This document shows, one piece after another, positions 27,854-36,535 of a DNA stretch of 64,000 nt. A program made the position numbers and the translations under genes. Source of the stretch: Fulvimarina endophytica (GTDB lineage Bacteria > Pseudomonadota > Alphaproteobacteria > Rhizobiales > Rhizobiaceae). Every line of letters starts with the position of its first letter. Within the stretch, counting starts at the first letter, position 1. The stretch is taken from the NCBI RefSeq assembly GCF_003403015.1, contig NZ_QURL01000003.1, positions 558,001 through 622,000 of the forward strand. The letters are read 5' to 3'. Below the pieces are notes generated by a model. That model made no database searches. It saw nothing but the letters and a program-made list of their open reading frames with translations, and was not told the origin of the DNA.

Positions 27854-29449
27854 TTACTGCGCCGGAACCGCCGGCTCCAGCATGTCGGGTTCGTCGGGGA
27901 CGATCACGCGCTCCTCGAGATCCTGCCGGGGCGCGATCAGCGGATAGAGTGTGAGAAAGCCCCCGATGATCAGGTAGCCGCCGGTGATGCCGTCGAGCTG
28001 CGGCCATTGCAGGGTGTGGGCGTGGATGATGCCGACCGAGGACATGAGGGCGGCGGCAAAGGCGAAGCATCCGGCCGTGCGGAACCGTCCGTCGATTACG
28101 TCCGCCACGATCGCGCCCCAGACGAGGCCGGTGATGATGGCGCCCTGGCTGAGGGCGAGATGGCCCTCGTAATGGGCGCCCTCGCGCAGCAGCGCGGCCG
28201 TGAGCCCCGGATCGCCGAGCGCCGGCAGGCCTTCGACGCCCGCGCTTCTCAGCGCGTTCATCATCGAGCCCCACTTGACCATGAGGAATTCGGAGATGTG
28301 CGGCAGGATGGCGAAGGACACGGCCGCCATATGCGCCGGCTTCACCGCCCAGGCCGTGTTCGTGATGAGGCTCACCGACACGAAGACGAGGACGGGAGCC
28401 GCCGCCGCGATGGGGATGAGGCCGGCGAGGAAGGACAGGAAGCCGAAGAAGGCTGCCGCCGCGACCACCACGGCGACGCCGATCACGTAGCCCGCATGGG
28501 CCTCCATCCGCTTGTAGGCGGGATGGCCGATATAGACCGTGGTCGGGAAGGGCGAGCCGAACAGCGCGCCGATCATGGTGCCCGCGCCGTCGGTGACCTG
28601 GCACAGACCCACGGGGTAGCTGTCGCCGGCGGCCTCGGCGCTCTCCACATTGTTCATCGTCTCGATGAAGTTGTAGATCTGGACCGGGATGAGGACTAGG
28701 AAGAGCTCGGGATTGGCGAAGAGGTAGAGGACGCCCGTCACGAGGTCGCCCACATAGGGAACCGGCGCGTAGAAGCCGATGCCGCTGGTGTCGATCTTCG
28801 ACTGGCCGAGGGCGAAGGCGATGATCGTGCCAGCCCCAATGGCGACGAGGCCGGCGGGAAGATTGCCCGGCAGGCGGAAGCGCCCGATGAGGCCCCACAG
28901 GATGAAGAGCAGCGAGGCGAAGCCGATCATCGGCTTCTCGAAGATCTCGGCGAGCGGAACCGCGCCGATGAAGACGAGGGCGATGCCGCAAAGCGTGCCG
29001 AGCATGCCGGCGCGCGGCGTGATGCGCTTCAGGTAGGGCCCGACGAGGGCCCCCATCGCGGCGACGATGCCGCCCATGAAGCCCGCGCCGATGCCGACCT
29101 GCCAGGCGAGCAGCGGATCCTGGGTCGCCCAGTAGATCGGTCCGATCACGCCGAAGAGATAGACGAACATGACCGGGGTCGAGATCCCGTAGGGCAGCGC
29201 CGTCACGTCGCGGCCGAGCCGTTCGGCGGCCTGTTTTGCAAGCCAGGTATAGACGACGACGCCGGCGAGGATGGCGATCGCCGCCCCCGGCAGGATGCGG
29301 GCGTAGACGATCTCCGCCGGCATCTGGAAGACGAACTGGCAGACCCCGGTCAGGATCAGGAGATTGACGAGATTGTCGGTGAAGAGCGCCCAGAAGGCGC
29401 TGAAGTCGCTGCGCGAAAACAGCCTGTATCGATAAGCGTGTTGATCCAT
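27854..29449 (-). CDS. NCS2/AzgA-like purine permease
   Basis: A 531-residue integral membrane protein with about twelve to fourteen hydrophobic segments. The N-terminal FWALFTDNLVNLLILTGV, ALPYGISTPVMFVYLFG and the mid-protein IYNFIETMNNVESAEAAGDSY region match the xanthine/uracil permease superfamily, which imports nucleobases with H+ across the inner membrane. Between xdhC (52 bases upstream) and guaD (71 bases downstream), its substrate is probably xanthine, hypoxanthine, guanine or urate. Specificity cannot be decided from the sequence. Confidence 0.87.
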   Translation of the reverse strand: MDQHAYRYRLFSRSDFSAFWALFTDNLVNLLILTGVCQFVFQMPAEIVYARILPGAAIAILAGVVVYTWLAKQAAERLGRDVTALPYGISTPVMFVYLFGVIGPIYWATQDPLLAWQVGIGAGFMGGIVAAMGALVGPYLKRITPRAGMLGTLCGIALVFIGAVPLAEIFEKPMIGFASLLFILWGLIGRFRLPGNLPAGLVAIGAGTIIAFALGQSKIDTSGIGFYAPVPYVGDLVTGVLYLFANPELFLVLIPVQIYNFIETMNNVESAEAAGDSYPVGLCQVTDGAGTMIGALFGSPFPTTVYIGHPAYKRMEAHAGYVIGVAVVVAAAAFFGFLSFLAGLIPIAAAAPVLVFVSVSLITNTAWAVKPAHMAAVSFAILPHISEFLMVKWGSMMNALRSAGVEGLPALGDPGLTAALLREGAHYEGHLALSQGAIITGLVWGAIVADVIDGRFRTAGCFAFAAALMSSVGIIHAHTLQWPQLDGITGGYLIIGGFLTLYPLIAPRQDLEERVIVPDEPDMLEPAVPAQ

Positions 29450-29501
29450 GAAGGCCTCCTCCTCCTTCTGTTGCGAAGCGACCGGCCGCAGGCGGGGTCC
29501 C

Positions 29502-30380
29502 TCAGGCGTGCGCGCCTGCCCGGTCGCTCGTATCCGGCATCGCGTCCTCCTCCGACGCGTGCCGCAGGGCCGGCGAAGCGGCCCCGCATGTCAGTCTCGC
29601 CATCACCTCCGCAAGGACGAAGGCGGCGATCACGGCGGGCCGCTTGTCGGCGCTGCCGCCCGCCCCGATCGGGCAGGTCAGGTCCTCGAAGAGACCCGGA
29701 TCGGAATGCTCGCGCATGAAGGCACGAAGCTTCGCGCGCTTGGTCCGCGATCCGATCATGCCGACATAGGCGGCGTCCCGGCGCTCGATCGCTGCGGAGG
29801 CGATCAGGAAATCGAGGGAATGGTCGTGGGTGAGGACGATGAAGGCGCTGCCTCGAGGGGCGTTCGCCACGTCGACCTCGGGAATGGCGCTGACGCGCTT
29901 CTCGACGGCGGCAGGGGAGCGTGCCAGCTCCTCGGGCCGAGGATCGACGAGGACGCACCGGACCGGGCAATGCTGGAAGAGATCGGCGAGCGCACGGCCC
30001 ACATGACCGGCTCCCATCACGTAGACATGGGGGCGCCCGGCCTGGCTCAGGCCCTCGCGCGTCTCGGCCGCGCGCCGGTCCGCTTCGCCCATCCGGGCAA
30101 GGCTCATCTCCACCCGTCCGCCGCAGCACTGGCCGATCTCCGGGCCAAGCGGCAGGTCGATCGTGCGGGCGAGGCAGCCGTCCTCCAGCATTTCGCGGGC
30201 CGCGTCGATGGCGCGAAATTCCAGCTGGCCGCCGCCGATCGTGCCCCAGAGGCCCGCCTTCGAGACGAACATCTCGGTGCCGGCCTCGCGCGGCGAGGAG
30301 CCCTCGACCCGGGTGAGCGCGATGCGGACCACCCGGCGATCGGTCTCGAAAAACCGTGCGAGGCTCTCCGCGCCGCCCAT
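29502..30380 (-). CDS. xdhC: Xanthine dehydrogenase accessory protein XdhC
   Basis: A 292-residue XdhC/CoxI-family protein. The N-terminal domain has the IGQCCGG cysteine motif and the C-terminal Rossmann domain begins HVYVMGAGHVGRALADLF. XdhC binds molybdenum cofactor, helps its sulfuration and delivers it to XdhB. It starts three bases after the xdhB stop. The C-terminal GAGGSADKRPAVIAAFVLAEVM segment is also typical. It is not a structural subunit of the final enzyme. Confidence 0.93.
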   Translation of the reverse strand: MGGAESLARFFETDRRVVRIALTRVEGSSPREAGTEMFVSKAGLWGTIGGGQLEFRAIDAAREMLEDGCLARTIDLPLGPEIGQCCGGRVEMSLARMGEADRRAAETREGLSQAGRPHVYVMGAGHVGRALADLFQHCPVRCVLVDPRPEELARSPAAVEKRVSAIPEVDVANAPRGSAFIVLTHDHSLDFLIASAAIERRDAAYVGMIGSRTKRAKLRAFMREHSDPGLFEDLTCPIGAGGSADKRPAVIAAFVLAEVMARLTCGAASPALRHASEEDAMPDTSDRAGAHA

Positions 30381-30383
30381 GGC

Positions 30384-32867
30384 TCAGGCCTTTGTCTTCA
30401 GGCGCGAGACGGCCATCAGCACCCGTTCGGGCGTGGCGGGCGCGTCGAGGCGCGGGCATTTGCGATAGTCGGCGACGCTCGCCACCGCCATGGACAGGGC
30501 CTCGAAGACCGAGATGCCGAGCATGAAGGGTGGCTCGCCCACGGCCTTCGACCGCTTGATGGTGAGCTCGCGGTTTTCCGACCAGTCGGCGAGATCGACA
30601 TTGAAGACGCGCGGGCGGTCGGAGGCGAGGGGGATCTTGTAGGTGGAGGGGGCGTGGGTGCGCAGCGCGCCCTTGTCGTCCCACCACAATTCCTCGGTGG
30701 TGAGCCAGCCCATGCCCTGCACGAAGGCGCCTTCCACCTGTCCCTTGTCGAGGGCGGGGTTCAGCGACCGGCCCACATCGTGGAGGATATCCGTGCGCTC
30801 CACCCGGTATTCGCCGGTCAGCGTATCGATCGAGACCTCGGAGCAGGCCGCGCCGTAAGAATAATAGTAGAACGGGCGTCCCATGCCCTTGTCCCGGTCC
30901 CAGTGGATCTTCGGCGTCTTGTAGAAGCCGGCCGCCGAAAGCTGGATGCGGGCCTTGTAGGCCTCCTTGACGAAGGCGTCGAAGCTCATGGTCTCGGCGC
31001 CGATCCGCACCGCATTGGGCAGGAAGGCGACGTCTTCCGCCGCAACCCCGTAGGTCTCGGTGGCGAAGGTCACCAGCCGCGCCTTGATCTGCTCCACCGC
31101 GTCGAGCGCGGCCATGCCGTTGAGATCGGAACCGGAGGAGGCGGCGGTCGCCGAGGTGTTCGGCACCTTCTCCGTCGTGGTCTTGGTGATCTTGATGCGC
31201 TCGAAATCGACCTGGAAGGCATCGGCCACCACCTGGGCGACCTTGGTGTTGAGGCCCTGGCCCATCTCGGTGCCACCATGGTTCAGGTGGATCGAGCCGT
31301 CATTGTAGACGTGGATCAGAGCGCCGGCCTGGTTGTACCAGGTGGCGGTGAAGGAGATGCCGAACTTGACCGGCGTGAGCGCGATGCCGCGCTTGACGAT
31401 CGTCGAGCCCGCATTGGCCGCGACGATCTGGGCACGGCGCCTGCGATAATCGGCCTTCTCCTCCAGTTCGCCGACGAGGCGGTCCAGAATGTTGTCCTCG
31501 ACGCTCTGGTGATAGGGCGTCAGATCCCGGCCGGCGCCGCCGTAGAAATTGGCCTTGCGCACGTCGAGCGGATCCTGGCCGGTCGCATAGGCGATCTCCT
31601 CGATCATGCGCTCGGCGAAGACCACGCCCTGCGGGCCGCCGAAGCCGCGAAAGGCCGTGTTGGAGACGGTGTTCGTCTTCATCGGATGCGAGCGCAGCCG
31701 CACATGGGGATAGAAATAGGCGTTGTCGGCGTGGAACAGGGCCCGGTCCGTGACGGGGCCGGAGAGATCGGACGAGAAGCCGCAGCGCGCGGCAAAATCC
31801 GCCTCCACCGCCTGGATCCGGCCGCTTTCGTCGAAGCCGACCGTGTAGTCGACCACGAAGTCGTGGCGCTTGCCGGTGGCGGTCATGTCCTGGTCGCGGT
31901 CCGGGCGGATCTTCACCGGCCGGCCCGTGCGGCGCGCGGCAATCGCCGCGACCGCGCAGAACAGGTTCATCTGGCTTTCCTTGCCGCCGAACCCGCCGCC
32001 CATGCGGCGCACATTGACCGTCACCGCATTCGAGGGAACGCCCAGGACCTGGGCCACCATGTGCTGGGCCTCGGACGGATGCTGGGTGGAGCAGTGGACG
32101 ACCATCTCGTCGTCCTCACCGGGAATGGCGAATGCGATCTGGCCCTCGAGATACATGTGGTCCTGCCCGCCGATCCGGATCGAGCCGGCAAGGCGCCGGG
32201 GCGCGGCCGAGAGTGCCGGGTCTACCTCTCCCCGTTCGAGCTTCAGGGGCGGCGCCACGTACGGATAGTCCGCCTTGCGGGCCGAGACGGGATCGAGGGC
32301 GAAGGGCAGGGGCTCGCAGTCGACGACCGCGAGGAGCGCGGCCCTTCGCGCCGCGTCCCGGGTTTCGGCGACGACGGCGAAGAGGGGCTGGCCGTGAAAC
32401 TCGATCTCGTCGGTCGGAAAGACCGGATCGTCGTTGCGGCCGGTGGGGCTGACATCGTTGATGCCGGGAACGTCCGCAGCCGTCAGGACGTCGACGACGC
32501 CGGGCGCACGGCGAACGGCATCGAGATCGAGACCCTTCAGCCGGGCGCGGGCGATTTTGGAGACGCCGAGATAGGCGTGGAGCGTGCCCTCGGGCTGGGC
32601 GATATCGTCGGTATAGTCGGCCCGGCCGGTCACGTGCTTTTCGGCGCTGTCATGGACGCGGTTCTGATGGACGGCGCCCGAGACGGCGGCGGCGGGCGCC
32701 TGCGCGAGGGCTGCCGGCTCGAGGCTTCGGACGGGCTCCGGGAGGCCGGGTTCCGGCGGGATCGGGCGGTCGATCTCGAGAAGTTCGGTGAGCCGGTCGG
32801 ACACCTCAGAGTCCTGGGGCGTGCGTTCGTCGTCCATGATGTCGATCATCGTCTCGCTCTCCTTCAT
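30384..32867 (-). CDS. xdhB: Xanthine dehydrogenase molybdopterin subunit XdhB
   Basis: An 827-residue Moco subunit of xanthine dehydrogenase. Seen are HVTGRADYTDDIAQPEGTLHAY near residue 80, the glycine-rich RRMGGGFGGKE, TAFRGFGGPQG and the active-site loop KAVGEPPFMLG near the C-terminus with its catalytic Glu. It oxidises hypoxanthine and xanthine to urate together with XdhA. It has an N-terminal extension of about 70 residues, longer than in Rhodobacter XdhB, containing Pro/Ala-rich sequence; the exact start is therefore less certain. It starts 20 bases after xdhA. Confidence 0.94.
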   Translation of the reverse strand: MKESETMIDIMDDERTPQDSEVSDRLTELLEIDRPIPPEPGLPEPVRSLEPAALAQAPAAAVSGAVHQNRVHDSAEKHVTGRADYTDDIAQPEGTLHAYLGVSKIARARLKGLDLDAVRRAPGVVDVLTAADVPGINDVSPTGRNDDPVFPTDEIEFHGQPLFAVVAETRDAARRAALLAVVDCEPLPFALDPVSARKADYPYVAPPLKLERGEVDPALSAAPRRLAGSIRIGGQDHMYLEGQIAFAIPGEDDEMVVHCSTQHPSEAQHMVAQVLGVPSNAVTVNVRRMGGGFGGKESQMNLFCAVAAIAARRTGRPVKIRPDRDQDMTATGKRHDFVVDYTVGFDESGRIQAVEADFAARCGFSSDLSGPVTDRALFHADNAYFYPHVRLRSHPMKTNTVSNTAFRGFGGPQGVVFAERMIEEIAYATGQDPLDVRKANFYGGAGRDLTPYHQSVEDNILDRLVGELEEKADYRRRRAQIVAANAGSTIVKRGIALTPVKFGISFTATWYNQAGALIHVYNDGSIHLNHGGTEMGQGLNTKVAQVVADAFQVDFERIKITKTTTEKVPNTSATAASSGSDLNGMAALDAVEQIKARLVTFATETYGVAAEDVAFLPNAVRIGAETMSFDAFVKEAYKARIQLSAAGFYKTPKIHWDRDKGMGRPFYYYSYGAACSEVSIDTLTGEYRVERTDILHDVGRSLNPALDKGQVEGAFVQGMGWLTTEELWWDDKGALRTHAPSTYKIPLASDRPRVFNVDLADWSENRELTIKRSKAVGEPPFMLGISVFEALSMAVASVADYRKCPRLDAPATPERVLMAVSRLKTKA

Positions 32868-32887
32868 GGGTCCGTTCTCCGCTTCGA

Positions 32888-34354
32888 TCAGGCGGCGACC
32901 TTGCCGGCGGGGGCGGCGCGCTCGCCGTCATGTTCGAGGAAGAAGCGCCGCAGGAGGTTTCCTGCGACGAGCATCCGGTAGTCGGCCGAGGCGCGCCAGT
33001 CGCTGAGCGGCTGGAAGTCCTGATCGAGGACGCCCGCCGCCTCGTCGAAGGTGGCCTGCGACCACGATCCGCCGTTGAGGACGGCCTCGGCCGCGCGGGC
33101 GCGCTTGGGCGTTCCCGCCATGCCGCCGAAGGCGATCCGGCAATCGGTGATGCGGCCGTCGAGGACCGTCACGCTGATGCCGGCGGCGACCGAGGAGATA
33201 TCCTCCTCGCGCCGCTTCGAGATCTTGTAGGCGGCATCGATCTGGCCGGTGCGGGGCAGGGGAACCGTGATCTCCTCGACGAATTCGGCCGGGGCGCGGT
33301 CCTGCTTGCCATAGGCGACGAAGAAGTCCTCGAGCGGCATGGTCCGGCGCCTGTCGCCCTCGCGCAGGGTGACCTCGGCCTTCAGCGCAATCAGCACCGG
33401 CGGGGTGTCGCCGATCGGCGAGCCATTGGCGATATTGCCGCCGATCGTGCCCATATTGCGCACCTGCCAGCCGGCGATGCGGCTCCAATAGGCGTCGAGA
33501 TGGGGGAAGTGCCCCATCAGCCGGGCCCAGACATCGCTGTAGCTCGCGCCCGCGCCGATCCGCACCAGGCCATCTTCGATCGTGATGCTTTTCAGGGCGT
33601 CGAGATGGCCGACGAAGATCGCGGGCGAAATGGGCCTCAGGAACTTCGTGACCCAGAGGCCGACATCGGTGGCGCCGGCGACGATGGTCGCGCCGGGATG
33701 GTCTTGGAGGCAGACGGCGAAATCGTCGATATCGGCGGGAAGAATGCTGCGATTGTCCTCGGGGCCGGTCACGATGCGGTGGCCGGATCGAAGGGCGGCA
33801 AGCCGCGCCGTGATCGCCTCGCGCTCGAGCCTGATCGGATCGGCGGCGGGCGAGCCGTAGCGGCTGATGGCGACGGCGGCGCGCACGATGGGCGAATAGC
33901 CCGTGCAGCGGCAGAGATTGCCCTGGAGCGCGGTCTCCACCTGAGCTTCGCTCGGCTCGGGAACCTCCATCCACAAGGCGTAGAGCGCCATGACGAAGCC
34001 GGGGGTGCAGAAGCCGCACTGGGAGCCGTGATGATCGACGAGAGCCTGCTGCACCGGATGCAGCTTTCCGTCCCGGCCGGAAAGGTGTTCCACCGTCACC
34101 ACATGGCAGCCATGGACGCTGGCGAGGAAACGGATGCAGGCATTGACGGGCGCATAGGCGAGGCCGTCCGCCGTCAGGCGTCCGACGAGAACCGTGCAGG
34201 CGCCGCAATCGCCTTCCGCGCAGCCCTCCTTGGTTCCGGTCAGGCGCCGGTCGAGACGCAGGAAGTCGAGAAGGGTGCGGTCGGCGGCGACGTCCGGGAC
34301 CGCCACGTCGCGGCCGTTGAGGACGAACCGAATTTCGCTCCCTTGCGTCATCAT
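32888..34354 (-). CDS. xdhA: Xanthine dehydrogenase FeS/FAD subunit XdhA
   Basis: A 488-residue protein with two [2Fe-2S] domains (CAEGDCGACTVL near residue 45; CGFCTPGF and NLCRCTGY between about 110 and 150) followed by an FAD domain (TIVAGATDVGLWVTK, GTIGGNIANGSPIGD). It carries electrons from XdhB to NAD+. The start is one of two adjacent ATG codons (34354 or 34351) preceded by GGGAGA. It is the first gene of the xdhA-B-C, permease, guaD, allE transcript. Its promoter region is shared with a divergent LysR gene and holds the inverted repeat at 34436-34456. Confidence 0.94.
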   Translation of the reverse strand: MMTQGSEIRFVLNGRDVAVPDVAADRTLLDFLRLDRRLTGTKEGCAEGDCGACTVLVGRLTADGLAYAPVNACIRFLASVHGCHVVTVEHLSGRDGKLHPVQQALVDHHGSQCGFCTPGFVMALYALWMEVPEPSEAQVETALQGNLCRCTGYSPIVRAAVAISRYGSPAADPIRLEREAITARLAALRSGHRIVTGPEDNRSILPADIDDFAVCLQDHPGATIVAGATDVGLWVTKFLRPISPAIFVGHLDALKSITIEDGLVRIGAGASYSDVWARLMGHFPHLDAYWSRIAGWQVRNMGTIGGNIANGSPIGDTPPVLIALKAEVTLREGDRRRTMPLEDFFVAYGKQDRAPAEFVEEITVPLPRTGQIDAAYKISKRREEDISSVAAGISVTVLDGRITDCRIAFGGMAGTPKRARAAEAVLNGGSWSQATFDEAAGVLDQDFQPLSDWRASADYRMLVAGNLLRRFFLEHDGERAAPAGKVAA

Positions 34355-34435
34355 CGTCTCCCGCTCATGACTTTGGTGCTGACGGGGATGGTATGCGTCT
34401 CGATTATGGAAGAATACCGATGGGAACGGCAAATT

Positions 34436-34456
34436 CTTTCAACAGGGTGTTGAAAG
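34436..34456. promoter_or_regulatory. LysR-type operator between xdhA and its LysR regulator
   Basis: CTTTCAAC-N5-GTTGAAAG, perfect 8-bp arms. It contains the TTCAA-N7-TTGAA core also found at 17971-17987. It lies 81 bases before xdhA and 46 before the regulator. Confidence 0.68.
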
Positions 34457-34502
34457 TCATCGCCGGCGGAGAATGGCAGGATGGCGGCCGGGAGGATCGG
34501 GA

Positions 34503-35474
34503 ATGTCCTATGTGGAGAGCCTGCGCGTCTTCGTCCGGGTGGTCGAACTCGGCAGCATCACCTCGGGCGGACGCGATCTCAGACTGACGCCGGCCGTCGC
34601 CAGCAAGCGCATCAAGGAGCTGGAGCAGCGGCTCGGCGTCAGGCTGTTCAACCGCACCACCCGCTCGATCTCGCCGACCGAGGCGGGCCGGGTCTTCTAC
34701 GACGACGCGCGCGACGTCCTCTCCGCCCTCGATGCCGCCGAGGCGAGGGTGGCGAGCTTCTCGGAAAGCCCCCATGGGGCGATCCGGGTGACGGCGCCAC
34801 TGGGCGTCGGCCGGCGCATCATCGCTCCGTGCGTGCCCGACTTCACCGATCGCTATCCGCAGATCGAGGTGCGGATGCGCCTGTCGGACCGGTCCGTCGA
34901 CATTCTTGCGGACGGGCAGGATCTCGCCTTCTTCGTCGGCGCGCCGCAGGACAGCAACATGAAGCTGCGCAAGTTCGCCGATTGCGCCCGGGTGCTGTGC
35001 GCGGCGCCGGGCTATCTCGATGCCGCGGGAACGCCGAAGCGGCCGGAGGATCTTCTCGACCGCCGGCACAACTGTCTTCTCCTGCGCTTTCCCCGCTCGC
35101 CGGAATATTTCTGGACACTCGACACACCGGCCGGCCCGATGAAGCTCGAGGTCCGGGGCCAGTTCGACGCCGACGACGGCGATGTCCTGACCGACTGGGC
35201 GCTCGCCGGCCGGGGCATCGTCAACAAGCCGCGCTTCGACGTCGCCGAGCACCTGGCGAGCGGCGCGCTCGTCGAGATCCTCTCCGACACCCCGCCCGTC
35301 GCCTCGATCTTCGGCTGCCTCTATCCCCACCGGAAGCTGCAGGACCCGAAGGTGCGCCTCTTCGTCGAGCATATCGCCGCACGCTCCCGCAGGATCTTCG
35401 GGCCGGCCCCCCGTCCGGAACCGGAGCCGGAGCCGGAGCCGGAGCTGGGCCCGAACCTGGATCCGGACGCCTGA
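34503..35474 (+). CDS. LysR-type regulator of xanthine dehydrogenase genes (paralogue 2)
   Basis: A 323-residue LysR protein, divergent from xdhA and paralogous over its whole length to the regulator at 16625-17557. The helix-turn-helix covers about residues 15-60 (LRLTPAVASKRIKELEQRLGVRLFNRTTRS). The ATG at 34503 gives the same MSY start as the paralogue. The C-terminus ends in an unusual Glu-Pro repeat encoded by five copies of CCGGA(A/G) at 35415-35444, absent from the paralogue. Its 3' end is 15 bases from the next, convergent LysR gene. Likely target: the xdh-guaD-allE operon. Confidence 0.88.
   Translation: MSYVESLRVFVRVVELGSITSGGRDLRLTPAVASKRIKELEQRLGVRLFNRTTRSISPTEAGRVFYDDARDVLSALDAAEARVASFSESPHGAIRVTAPLGVGRRIIAPCVPDFTDRYPQIEVRMRLSDRSVDILADGQDLAFFVGAPQDSNMKLRKFADCARVLCAAPGYLDAAGTPKRPEDLLDRRHNCLLLRFPRSPEYFWTLDTPAGPMKLEVRGQFDADDGDVLTDWALAGRGIVNKPRFDVAEHLASGALVEILSDTPPVASIFGCLYPHRKLQDPKVRLFVEHIAARSRRIFGPAPRPEPEPEPEPELGPNLDPDA
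35415..35444 (+). repeat. Hexanucleotide repeat encoding Glu-Pro tail
   Basis: Five tandem copies of CCGGA(A/G) in frame near the 3' end of the LysR gene, giving PEPEPEPEPE. Such tracts can change length by slippage while keeping frame. Confidence 0.8.
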
Positions 35475-35489
35475 GCCGAAGATCGCCCC

Positions 35490-36398
35490 TCAGCGATGGT
35501 GCCCGGTCCCCTCGATCAGGGCGGCCTTCGCGCGGATGGCACCCGCGACAAAATCGGAGAAGATGCGAACCCGTGCCGCGCGCCGCAGGTCCTCGTGGGT
35601 GAGCAACCAGAGATCGGTGGCGAAGGCCGGCTCGGGCGGCGCGAGGCGCCGAAGATGCGGCCTCCCGTCGCCGATGAAGCAGGGCAGGTGGCCGATGCCG
35701 AGACCGGCCTCGACCGCTGCGGCAAGACCGAGCACGGTATCCACCCGGTAGCGCAGGAGACCCGGCGGCGCATGCTCCTCGGCATGGCGCGCGACTTTCA
35801 TGTCGGCCATGCCGTCGCCGAGCGCGACCCAAGTGCGTCGATCCATGGGCGGCGTGTCCTGTCCGTCCTCGCCGGTGCGCCCGTAGAGCGCCCATGAGAT
35901 GCGGGCGAGCCGTCGTCCGACCAGCGTTTCGGGCGGCGCGTCGCTCGCGCGGATCGCGATGTCGGCGTCGCGGCGCGAGAGGTTCAGCGCCCGGTTGCTG
36001 ACGACGATGTCGAGACGGACATCGGGGCAGGCTTCCTGGAAATCGGCGAAGATCGGCGTCAGGAGATGGATGAGGAGACTGTCGGCGGTCGCCACGCGCA
36101 ACTCGCCCGAGGGCTGCTCCTCGCGCCCCGCCATGCGCAGCGCCGTGGCGTTCACGTCGGTTCCGATCCGCTCCGCAAGCGCCACGACTTCCTCGCCGAG
36201 GCCCGTCGGCGCGAGGCGCTGGCCCTCGCGCTCGAAGATCGGGAAGCCCGTATTCGCTTCCACCTGACGCAGGCGCCGGAACACCGTGGAATGATGGGTG
36301 CCGAGACGGGCGGCCGCTTCGGGCAGGGAGCCGGTCTCCGCGATCGCGCCGACGAGGCGGATATCCTCCCATGTGAGCGCGTCGATGCCGTGTCCCAT
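35490..36398 (-). CDS. LysR-type regulator, divergent from VOC dioxygenase
   Basis: A 302-residue LysR protein with an N-terminal helix-turn-helix (SLPEAAARLGTHHSTVFRRLRQVEANTGFPIFER) and a substrate-binding effector domain. It belongs to a different LysR branch from the two purine paralogues (Trp-Glu-Asp-Ile-Arg start, HHSTVFRRL instead of AV(T/A)S(S/K)RI). The ATG at 36398 is used; an in-frame extension upstream runs into the divergent promoter region. It very likely regulates the dioxygenase at 36536 and the hydrolase at 37586, an arrangement seen with quinone- or electrophile-responsive genes. Confidence 0.85.
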   Translation of the reverse strand: MGHGIDALTWEDIRLVGAIAETGSLPEAAARLGTHHSTVFRRLRQVEANTGFPIFEREGQRLAPTGLGEEVVALAERIGTDVNATALRMAGREEQPSGELRVATADSLLIHLLTPIFADFQEACPDVRLDIVVSNRALNLSRRDADIAIRASDAPPETLVGRRLARISWALYGRTGEDGQDTPPMDRRTWVALGDGMADMKVARHAEEHAPPGLLRYRVDTVLGLAAAVEAGLGIGHLPCFIGDGRPHLRRLAPPEPAFATDLWLLTHEDLRRAARVRIFSDFVAGAIRAKAALIEGTGHHR

Positions 36399-36440
36399 CG
36401 CCCTGTCCTTTCGCCGGGTCTTCGTCTCTGCAAATCGCCT

Positions 36441-36456
36441 ATTGCATGAGCGCAAT
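36441..36456. promoter_or_regulatory. Inverted repeat in LysR-VOC divergent region
   Basis: ATTGC-N6-GCAAT, 42 bases from the LysR start and 79 from the dioxygenase start. A candidate LysR site, short and not repeated elsewhere that I noticed. Confidence 0.35.
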
Positions 36457-36535
36457 GAATGTCCAGGTGAAATCTCCGATGGATTGCGATTATATACCGG
36501 CAGACAGCGAATTCTTCGGGAAAGGAGACCCAAGC

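Noticed and set aside
26451..28991. An apparent 846-residue fusion ending in guanine deaminase
   Set aside because: The upstream part is the permease gene in another frame. guaD begins at 27782 with its own ribosome-binding site.
29448..32981. An antisense open frame of 1177 codons opposite xdhC and xdhB
   Set aside because: The minus strand encodes unmistakable XdhC and XdhB. The plus-strand frame shows no motif and is a GC-bias shadow.
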